From Branchipolynoe longqiensis (taxonomy: Eukaryota > Annelida > Polychaeta > Phyllodocida > Polynoidae), in NCBI GenBank assembly GCA_030323885.1, contig CM059190.1, positions 89,867,989 to 89,931,988 on the forward strand: a stretch of 64,000 nucleotides of DNA. Direction: 5' to 3'. The translations under genes and the position numbers were made by a program. The notes under the pieces were generated by a model. That model was not told the origin of the DNA and did no database searches. It saw only the letters and a list, made by a program, of their open reading frames with translations. Of this stretch, positions 26,001-38,000 are shown one piece after another (within the stretch, counting starts at the first letter, position 1; the number at the start of each line of letters is the position of its first letter).

Positions 26001-29000
26001 GGGTGGGAGTGGCAGCACGACTGGGACGTGGACCTGAACCGGGCTGTGGACGAGGAGGGCTGGGAGTACACCGTCGAGGCGACCCTGGGCGGCTATGGGC
26101 CCGTCGAGAAGACCTACCACATGTGCCGGCGTCGGCGCTGGTTGCGCCTGCGCAAACTGGTGAAGACTTCCGTTATGAAGGAAAAAGAGGTGAGTGCGTA
26201 TAAGCAAAGACAATGTACGACAAGATGCTCTGCGCCGCGACCCTCAGCGCTTTCATATAGGAATTTCTTAGATAATCATGCCGTGCTGCCACCCAACGAC
26301 AAACAAGGCAATTGGACAGGTCCCCTAGCCCCACTGTGACTGCTGTACCATCGAGACAAGGGGACATGTTCCCTAGCCCCACCCTGACTGCTGTACCATT
26401 GAGACAAGGGGACAGGTCCCCTAGCCCCACCCTGACTGCTGTACCATTGAGACAAGGGGACAGGTTCCCTAGTTCACCCTGACCACTCTACCATCAAAGA
26501 CCATGTATGGCAATTATAGTCAAGTATAGTCAATTATAGTCAATTATAGTCAATTATGGTCAATTATTATTCAATTATATAATATATAATTATTATTCAA
26601 TTATAGCAACAATTATAGTGGGAGATATACACTGTGTAAAAATAACATTTTAATTGGCATTTAATGCGCACCTTGCTTGCCGTGGGATGGCACGACGGCA
26701 TCTGTATTTCACGGGAAAGCGCTGAGTGGTGCATCTTGTCATACATTGTCTTTGGTATTTATAAAGAAACCCCCAGTCACACTACAGCTTGTGACCACTT
26801 TGTGACCACTTTGTGACCACTTTGTGACCACTTTGCGACCACTTTGGACCAAAGAACGCACAGTCACCGGCGACCTCCTTGCGACCAAAGCAATGATCGG
26901 GGACCTCTGGGTGAGAAAAATGGTTGCAAGGAGGTCGGTGACCACTTTGTGGCCTCTTTCAAATATCTCCAATGTTAGTCATTCTAGATCTAAGGTACTT
27001 CAAACTAACAGTAACACTAAGGTAGATTATTTTTATCGCAGAAAATAACAGAAGTAAACTCAAAATCAACGGACTGTGACACTTTAGTCAGTATATTGTA
27101 TTGAAATAGATGCACATTGTTCTTAGAGGGTAACCAAATTTCTTATGAACCTGACACCGGACTCGGTGGCCGAATTGGTAGAGCGCCGGCCTCGCATGCG
27201 GGAGATCGGGAGTTCCGTTCCCAGTCGACTCAAACCAATGACTTATAAAATTGATACTTGTCGCTTCCAGGCCTGGCATTTGGCATTAATAGGATAGAGA
27301 AAGGACTGGTTAGCTCAGTGTCAGGATAATGTGACCGAGTTGAATATCGGGTCATGGTGCTGGCATCCTGATTTCCTAGTGGGGCAACACTATAAAGTCG
27401 CCATGAGTGCGCACTGTCATAAGTCGTACCCGTCCTGGTATGACTTTAGATGTTGCCAGGATGTTAAACTCAGAACAAAGAAACAAACGAACCCAATGAG
27501 GCAGCACTATAAAGTCACCATGAGTGCACACTGTCATAAGTCAGTACCCATCCTTATATGACCTTAGATGTTGCCAGGACATAAAACTCCAACAAACAAC
27601 CAACCTTATATCATAATGGTGTATTTATTTAATGTCTTCGCATAGACTGAGAAGCAGACCGAGGCTGCGTTGGGATGGGAGTACGCGCCATTGTTCAACA
27701 TGAAGTTCCACCACAAGGAGCGGCGCATGGACCTGGTGCGTAGGCGCCGCTGGCACCGCAAGATGGTGGCCGACGACCCGCGGGCGCCATGCTTCTTCCA
27801 GATCGAGGACGGCGACTCGGTGAGTAGTAGGATGGTGGGGGACCAGGAGGGGCGGGGACGGCGACTCGGTGAGTAGTAGGTAGGATGCTATGGGACCAGG
27901 AGAGATGGGGATGGTGACTCGGTGAGTAGGATGGGACCAGGAGGGATGGGGATGGTGACTTGGTGAGTAGTAGGATGCTGGGGGAACAGGAGCGATGGGT
28001 ATGGTGACTCGGTGAGTAGTAGGACACTATGGGACCAGGAGGGATAGGTATGACTCAGCGAGTAGTAGGATGCTGGGGGACCAGGAGGGATGGGGACAGC
28101 GACTCGGTGAGTAGTAGGATGCTGGGGGACCAGGAGGGCTAGGGATAGCAACTTGTTGAATAGGATGCTATGGGACCAGGAGGGATGGGGATGGTGACTT
28201 AGTGAATAAGTGAAATAGTATGATGTTGGGGGACCAGGAGGGATGGGGACAGTGACTCAGTGAGTAGTAGGACGCTGGGGGACCAGGAGGGATGGGGATA
28301 GCGACTCGTTGAATAGGATGCTAGGGGACCAGGAGGGACGGGGATGGTGACTTAGGGGGCATTCGACTGGGCCTCTCTGCAAATATCAAAATATTTCCTA
28401 ACAAATTCCTATTCGACTGGGACCGGAAGTGGGTTACTATACGCATGATTCGGATGTGTGTTGTGGCTCAATCCAATCCATCCATAAATCTTGCGGATAG
28501 AAAGGGCCCAGTCGAATGCCTCCTTTGTGAATAAGTGAAATAGTAGGATGCTGGGGGACCAGGGAGGATGGGGACAGTGACTCGTTGAATAGGACGCTAG
28601 CGGACCAGGAGGGATGGCGATGGTGACTTAGTATCACTTAGTGAATAAGTAGGGTGCTAAGGGACCAGGAGGGATGTGGACAGTGTCTTGATGAGTAGGA
28701 CGCTGGGGGGGACCAGGAAGGATGGAGTAGTGGTTAGAACGTCCGCTTCAAGTGAAGCGAAGATCACCAGTAATACTCATTCCAGAAATCCATAGGGACT
28801 CAAACCCCATATTTGAGCGATACATGTGTATATTAAATTGCTTTTTTTAATCAAAAAAACTTAGCTGAAAGTGCAAGGTGTTTTGACTATATATAGGAGG
28901 TCATGTGTAAAATCTATACTAATTTATGTAATTTTCAATACCTGCCCACCCCGTGTTTATGTGTTTATACAGTAACACCTCTCTAAGTCTAACCGACCAC

Positions 29001-32000
29001 ATCCCCAGATAGACCACTCCCCTATATCGATTGCTTTATTTGGGTGCCAAATGATCTCCCATACAATACCATTGTAACGATTTTTATTGTTAACTCCCCC
29101 CCCCCCCCCAAACCATCCACCTCTCTAAATGGCCCATTTAAAGTCGGTCCCAATGTCTGTCGATTTAGAGGTGTTTTACTGTATGTTGTTTGTGTGTGCC
29201 TGTTTAATGGACCCGCTGTGTGCCTGTTTAATGGACCCGCTGTGTGTGTTTGTGTTAACGGTACACAGCAGACTCTGGGAGGCTTACCAATGCCTCCGCC
29301 TCTTCCCGGCAGGTGGAGAGTAAGTAGTACATACAGGCGGCACTGGCTCTTGTCTATTTTACTACTCGTTTTCACCTCCATCAATTAGTTTCAGTTAAAT
29401 CTGAACTGGCATAAATAAACTGTTAACTGTTAGCGGGTGATTGGTTGCAGTTGTACAACAAAAGGATGGTTTCAATTTGTATATCAATATTGGCTTTTCA
29501 TCATTATTATCATCATCGTCATCATTACCATCGTCATTATTATCATTATCGTCATTATCATCATCACCACCATCATCATCATTATCATCACCAGATGCGG
29601 TGGCCGAATAGGTAGAGCGCAGGCCTCCCGTCCGTGAGATCGGGAGTTCGATTCCCGGTCGAGTCAAACCAGTGACATGCAACATTGATACTTGTCACTA
29701 CCTGGTCTGGTGGCCAGTATTATTCGGACAGGGCAAGGAGTGGTTACTTCAGTGTCGGGATAATGTGACTGAGTGTTAAATCGGGTCATGGCACCGGCGG
29801 CCTGGTTTCCCAGTGGGGCAGCACTCTAAAAAGTTGCCATGAATGCAATGCGCACTGTCACAAGTCAGTACCCGTCCTGATATGACCTTAGATGTTGCCC
29901 AGACATAAGACTCCAAGAAACAAACAAAACTGTCATTATCATCATCATCATCATCATCATCACCACCATAATTTTAATCATCACCATCATCATAATCATC
30001 ACCATCATCATTATCGACATTAGCATTAATCACCATCTTTACCATTATCATCATTATTAGTACAATAAATATTGCTTATGTAATTATTATTTCAAACTGC
30101 CATGTTTGTTGATTTTGGGGTTTTCATTTTGTTAGTATTTTCCCAACTACCTTCTTTGTTGCGTCTGTGGTTTTTCATTTTTGTGCGGTGTCTTTTGGTC
30201 CAAGTTCTTGTGGATTAATTTGTCTACAAAAGACTATTCTGATTTTCAGCTATCTGATATCTGTAGGTCATACATAGGTCCATTTCCAGGTGTTTTTGGG
30301 TGCTTTTTACGTTGGTGATTAACCTGATGGATTCATTTCATACTTAGGTAACTTAGGTTCAATACATGATGTAGTTTCACAACAAATAGTTTAATGTAAA
30401 AACAAATGTTATATTGAAGTTGCATAGTCCGATTAAAACATCAAATTTTCAACCCCAAAACACTTATCTAGATTTGATTCTACATATTCAACTTAGACAC
30501 TGGTGCACTTATTAAGCATTTGTTGCTGCATAGAAGGGCAAAATAGGTCAATTAATAGAAACCTTTACTACTGAAGTCTATGGTGTCAGAGTTTTGGCGT
30601 GCTTGCCAAAATTATTTTGGCTTGTTTTGATGTCAAATATCTCCAAACTTAGCCATTTAAAATAAAGTTACTTCAAACTAAAGTAAAGTAGATTATAACG
30701 ATTATAACTTTAATTTTACTGGGATTATTTATTTAGGTACAACACCCCTGTGGCGGCCAATACCTTTTGTGTGTGTGGGACGGGGGGGGGGCGGAAATTC
30801 GACTCTGGACTGGTATTATATCCATATACATATATCGCATTAATGACCCCAGATGTTGCCAATCTTCCCTGGCTGCCATTAATTCAGGTGCCACAGATGG
30901 GAGAGTCAGATCCTCTGCTGAAGGTATTTTGTTACGGTTTTAATGGGTGATGTACTGGAGGAGGTAGCGGTATGTTTCCTAATAGTTGTAATAGTTAACA
31001 TGCCCCTGATGGAGGAGGTAGAGGGACAATTGATAATTATTTCTACTATCCAGAATGTAGTATTATATACTATAACGGAATGTGATCTGAGCTGAGATAG
31101 AAATAATAATGATCTCAACATATTATTCATGTTAATATCTCTTTCAAATCAATATAGGAATCTTCATATTATTTTGTGGTATTACACCAATTTATATCAA
31201 TCAGATTATAAAAGTGCTATCAAATTCCTGTTCCGAATGAGTTGAGCGTCCGTCCCCCGTGTTGGTTGATGGTGGGATTCGAACCCCCGGGTTCGAACTC
31301 TGGTCGAGTCAAACCAATGACTTACAAAATTGATACTTGTCACTACCTAGCTTGGTGCTAGGCATTATTAGGATAGGGAAAGGACTGGCTGGCTCAGTGT
31401 TAGGATAATGTAACTGGGTGGGATATCAGGTCATGGTGCTGCTGGCCTGGTCTCCCGATGGGGCAGCAGTATAAAGTTGCCATGAGTGTGCACTTTGACA
31501 AGTCGGTACCCATCCTGATATGATGACCATAGATGTTGCCAGGATGTAAAACTCCAACAACCAACTCAAAAAATGACGAGTTGTGGTGTTCTCTGTGGCG
31601 GAGTGGTTAGAGTGTCTGACTTTTTTCTAGGTCGGACTCCTAATCTGAAGGTTGGTGGTTCGATTCCCTGTGCCCCCCACCTCTGCCAATTTGGATTTCC
31701 ACCGCTGTGTATAACTTACAGTGACATCAAAGGCCAGTTGCTCTCATACCATGTCTAAATGGTGTGGGAGGTTAAAAATCCCTTGGGTCGGTAAAAGTGT
31801 TGACTCAGGCTTTCAATCGACAAAATGTTTAATAATGGTTACAAGTCTATTCAGACTTATCCGTGATAGGCAGTATAAATCTTCAAGAAAAAAAACTAAT
31901 CCTCCATAACCCCCCCCCCCCCTCTCCCCCATAACAAATATTCATTTAAAGTTTTTAAATACGCGCCTGAACACCCAAACCCACAGACCCACCTATCTCA

Positions 32001-35000
32001 GCTCAATGTGTATTCTGCTATTGTATTTACACATCACCACTATCTGTTGTTATATAGCATTATTCTTGGGGTAGTTTAGTGGATAGAATCCAATACATTT
32101 TATTTCCCATGAACATAATCAACAGTAGCTTTGGTAGACGGCGGGCCTCGCGTGTGGGAGATGTCCAGTCAAACCAATGACATATAAAATTGATACTTGT
32201 CACTTTCTAGCCTAGCGCTCGGCATTAATAGGATAGGACAAGGACTGGTTAGTTCAGTGTCAGGTAATGTCACTGAGTGGGATATCAGGTCATGGTACTG
32301 GCGGCCTGATTTCCCAGTGGGAAAGCACTAAAAAGTCGCCTTTCTTCCCCATTATTCCCCATTATTATCACAATTCTTTCTTGAAAATCCTCGATATAAT
32401 TATTGGTATTACCTTAAGATATAGTTTTTCTTTCTCTCTCTGGACTTAATTGTGATTCGCCTCGAGCTATTTTTTAAAATATCTTTAAAATATTTTTTTA
32501 TTTCGATTTTTTTTTGTGATCCAACATATCCCCTTGTCTGTTCTGCAGGACTCTGAAGATGACGAGAAACGGCATGCATCACTAACTGCGCCAAGGATGT
32601 TCCTTAACTGTACTGGTATGTACTACACCTTCAGGCTACTTGTATATTAAAACTGGACGAGATGGCCAAGTGGCTAGGGCACCCGCTTCCTGTTCGAAAG
32701 GTCAAAGGCTGAATCCTCGGTTGAGTCCAACTAAAGCTTTTGGTAATTGGCACATGTCGTTAACCTCGCTTGTGTTTTGTATTGCCAGGATAGGACAATG
32801 AGTGGTTTGGTGTCAGGATATTATGATGATATTCCAGTGGGTAGCATTATAAAGTCGCCATCAGTGTCACAAGTCGGTACCCGGCCTGATATTATCTTAG
32901 ATGTTACTAGAATTATGTTTGTTTGTTACTCTGCGGACGCGGTGGCTGAATCGGTAGAGCGCAGGCTTCCCGTGCGAAAGGTTGGACATTCCAATCCCGG
33001 TCAAGTTTAAGCGTGCATTCCTTACACGCGGTATGCGGTATGCGAATGCGAATGCGGCAAAAAATTGAAAAGCATCTAAATCAATGGGGGTGATTCCTTA
33101 CACGCGGTATGCCGCATGCGGCATGCAGCATGCGAATACTGAATCGGTCCATGTAGCGATCGGTGTGGCATGCGAATGCGAATGCTGCTGCGTTTGCCAT
33201 AGAGAACAGTAGTGAGGAAACCTGACACTGTGTGGGTGTGGGTGTGGGTGTGGGTGAAAGGACCCATCCCGTAAGCACGCCGCATGCCGCAAGCCGCATG
33301 CCACATGCTGCATACCGCATACCGCGTGTAAGGAATCCTAGCTTAAGGCAGTTTGACTTAGAAAATTGATACTTGTTGTTACCTAGCCTGGTGCTCGGCA
33401 TTAATAGGATAGACCAAGGACTGATTAGCTCAGTGTCAAGATAACTTAACTGAGTGAGAAATCAGGTCATGGTGCCGGAAGCCTGGTTTTCCAGTGGGGC
33501 AGCACTATGAAGTTGCCATGAGTGTGCACTGTCACAATTCGGTACCCGTCCTGATATGACCATAGATGGTTGGTTGTTGGGTTTTTACGTCCTTGCAACA
33601 TTTAAGGTCATATCAGGACAGATAGGCCTACTGACTTGTGACAGTACGCACTCATGGTGACTTCATAGTGCTGCCCACCTGGGAAATCAGGCCGCCAGCA
33701 CCATGACCCAATATTACACCCAGTCACATTATCCTGACAACCAGTCCTTGCCCTATCCTAATGATGCCGAGTGCCAGGCTAAGAAGTGTACAAGTATAAA
33801 TTGTTACGTCATTGGTTTGACTCGGCCAGCGTTCGAACTACGAGGATAAGAGCTTGATGCCTGTTGCGATATGAATATCTCAATATAATCAGACATTTTG
33901 TTTTTGTCCATCCATTCTTTACGGAGATATCCCATGCGAAATCACAGGCACTCAGGGAAAGTACCTGAATAGAGTTGTTTCAGATTCTGCCGATAGATGT
34001 CACTAGCTTAACTGACGGGGGAGGGGGGGGGGGGGGGTCTATTGTCGATGATTGGAATTTCCTCAGCTTAATCAACTGTACACATAAAACAACCTCTGCC
34101 TGCTGCAGTGAAACACCGGTACCAGCTGCGAACCTACATCTACCAAGCACGTGACCTGTTGGCTGCCGACAATAACGGACTGTCGGACCCGTTCACCAGA
34201 GTCGCCTTCCTCAACCAGAGTCAGGTGAGCACCTCATGGCAAGAATGAGTTGAAGTAACTTTTATTTGTAATGGCTAACTTTTGAGATATTGGAAGTGCA
34301 AGCGTACAAAATTAGTTTTGGCAAGCACGCCAAAACCCTTGACACAATAGGATTCTGCAGTAACAGGTTTAAAGTCGCCGGTTATACCTCACCCAGATAC
34401 AAATGAATCCAGCATCAAAAGCTCTCCAAACATACCTTGGCTTAGTTTGTTCAGTTCATGCCACTGAACATGTGGGAGGAGAGTTGAGGTCTGTGATGTA
34501 TGAAATACATCATAGGTGGGATTCCCTCATCACATGACCTAGAGGGGTTCCCCACACACAGGGGAAGCCATGGCAACCACCAACATGGCAGCCACAGAAC
34601 GCTCTCAATTCAACTTTTAAAGTCTATTAATCTACATGATTTAATCAATTATTCACACAAAAAGTAGCTGGTTATGATAAATACACATTTGAACTTTATA
34701 TTTGTCATTTTAGATTGCAATTTCTAACATTTCTTTCTCTATATGGTTGTCTAAAAGTGTCAGTGCTGCTGGACTAAATAAACTGAAAACTGGCAAACGT
34801 ATGTTGGAGAGCATTTGTCGGAGTGTGGGTAGTGTCTCAGCGACCTATATCTGTTCCCTATTTTATCAAAAACAAATTGGCTCTGTATTCTGTTGTATGT
34901 GGCGACAAAATGTTTAATAAGTATACCAATATCTAAGTTAGGTATGAAGAATAAAATCTAGATAATTGCTTTGGTTTGGAAAATTTGATGTTTTCATCAG

Positions 35001-38000
35001 ACTATGCAGCTTTAATCTCTTGTTGGTTGGCGGGTTGGGTGGGCGGTAAAATTAAAGCGGACAGCCTGGCCACGCGGCTTCGGGTCAGACGGCGAGTGGC
35101 AGATTGCCAGAGCGACAGCAGAAATGCAGTAAAAAAACGCTGCCTGAAAAGTGTGATAGCTAAAGTGCCTCCAGGTGGCGGCACGGTCGGTAGTTAACCG
35201 GGCTGAGTACAGGGGGCGCCAGGGGAATGTAACGTCTTTCCGCACTGGAATTCACACTCATCCAGTGTTTGTACGGGGCCTGGAAAGTCTTGACATGTCT
35301 TGAACTTCATTTTCCCCATTTCAAGGCCCTGAAAAGCCTTGAATCTAACCTATTTTGTGTAATTAGTCTTGATAAGCCTTGAATCTCATTAAACTCACCA
35401 CTAGTCGAAATTAGCCCGAAATTAACATTTGGCATATGCGAATCTAACATACCTACACACAATAAAACGCAAATACTCGCCTGAATTCCTATCAAAACCA
35501 GCATTGAAAGGCTTTTGAAATAACCTTGAATTCAATGTCTTTACGTGTGTATGGACCCTGCACATGTTATCGGGGCCGTCCTGATATGATGTTGCTAGGA
35601 TGTAAAACAACAGACAAATGCTACCGGGTAACACTAACATGTCCAATGTGCCAAATGTGAAATTTCCATGATGTAGGATCACTTTGTTTCGAACAAGTTA
35701 TGATTTGATGTGATTCTGCGCCCTGTTCACCGCGCCCCCTACAGGTGACGGAGAAGCTGGAGGCGACCTTGTGTCCCACGTGGGATCAGACGCTGATCTT
35801 CGAGCAGGTCACTATCCACGGAGACCCGAAGACAATCGCGCAAAAACCACCCGAGATTGTGCTGGAGCTGTTTGACTACGACACCTTTGTAAGTTCCCTT
35901 GTTAATTACTAAATTAGCTCACCATGCGGAGTCTGTTATAATGTATGTTTTAATATATGTATATATGTTTATGTATAATATACATGTAATATATTTGCAA
36001 TCTATATATAATCCCAACCGCTGGTTGTTTTATGGTCATTCTGAACACTACTCCTCTGCAAAGACCCTATAATACTAAGACTGCTCACTCCGCCTGTACT
36101 GTGTAATCAAAATGATCAAACCACCACTTGGTACGCTGGCTGTTCTCTTGGTTAAACATGTGATATATTATATGTATAAATGTATATATGAATGTAAAAG
36201 ATGTGTGATGATGGTGATGATGATGCTGATGATGGGTATTTGTTCATAGCAATTTCATATTGATGTGTATTCATACTTACCTATTCATGTATAATATAAT
36301 TGTATGCATTTACATGTGAAACACCAACACCACAAGGTGGCACTGCCAAATTTACATTACCATGGGAGAGATAGGGAGTGAGCCGTCTTTAGTATTATAG
36401 GGTCTTTGTCCTCTGTTAACGGTGCTGCCAATGTGCATCATCGTACTCCACTGATGCTTCGCCATGTACGGGTTGTTAATAGCAGTTTTTGTGTGCCTAC
36501 CATACACATTTCATATTAATTTTGATGGTTTAACAAAAATAATTTGGTCCCTTCAACCAGAATGCCATCCATGTTGAGTCATGGATTCTGCCAGATGGCA
36601 ACACTATATTGAAACGGGGCCGTGCACGAGTTCGGAATATAGCGGAGAACCTAGGTATATACATGGTCTCTGAATATAGTCAGAGACCGTGAGTATATTT
36701 AATAATGACAGCTGAACACAATGCGGAGCCAAACTTTAACCCAGGCACAACACGGGTTAAAGCTAGTATATATCTAATATATATATATAATATATCTTTA
36801 ATGAATATATAATACATATATATAATACATATATATATGTACATATGTAATATGTATATAGTTCTATGTGTCTATTATATATGTGCATATATCTAATATT
36901 TACAGTAATGTATACAGAAATCTATGTAATATATGTATATATGTAAAATATAGGTCATATATATGTCATATATATGTCATATATATGTAATATATATGTC
37001 TATATGTAATATATACAATAATATACGCAAATAAAGCGCAATACATACATCTACGAACTGGTTTTATTCATGAATAAACTGAGACTGCTTTCCCTACACA
37101 GGGTAGCGCCGAGTTTCTGGGCCGCTGCAAGGCTCACCCAATCGTCAAGCTCGACCCGACCGACATGCGCATGCCTGTCCTTCACTGGTACCAGATCACG
37201 AAGGGCTCACAAGATGGCGGAGAGATGCTCGCTGCTTTTGAGCTCCTGTTGGTACGTCACTTCCGGTTACCTTGTGTGCCATTTCCGGTACAAGCTACCT
37301 CATTTCTAGCCACTTTTCATTTGGGTCAGGTTATATGATTTGTGAACGGCATCATTTGTGGTGAATTGCGCCATTTGTGGTGAATTGTGTCATTTGTTTT
37401 GAATTGCGTCATTTGTTTTGAATTGCATCATTTGTGCCAAATTACGTAAGTTTCCATCAGTTGCCTGGAATTACATCCATTTATTTGCAATTTACGTCAT
37501 TTAAGACATATTATGTCACCTTCAATATTCTGAGCCCGTCCTGATATGACCTTAGATGTTGCCAGAACGTAAAACTCAAACAACCAAACACCATATTCTG
37601 CGCAATTATAAATTTTATTGTGTAAAGCATAATTTACAATTACAGCTTGGTAGCAGGTCCTGATTATATATAGCAGAAGCATGGCGCCATATTGTCATGT
37701 GTTATCGCATGGAGGTATTGTTTGGTCAGCTATTGTATGTAGTTACCCCCCCCCCCCCACTCCCCATCCCACCTCCTTGCCACTCATTGATATTTTGTAT
37801 CGTATGTAGAATGTTTCTTAAAGGGACCAGATATAGGTCGCTGAGACACTACCCGTACTCTGACAAATGGTCTCCAAGCATACATTTGCTAGTTTTCAGT
37901 TTATGCAACTACATATGTGGGGGGAGAGTGCTGACATTGGTTGCTTCTGTTGTGTTTTATTTAGTCCAGCAGCACTGACACTTTTAGACAACCATATAGA

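Noticed and set aside
25914..26213. Minus-strand 99-codon ORF
   Set aside because: Shadow of ferlin exon 8 in a GC-rich region.
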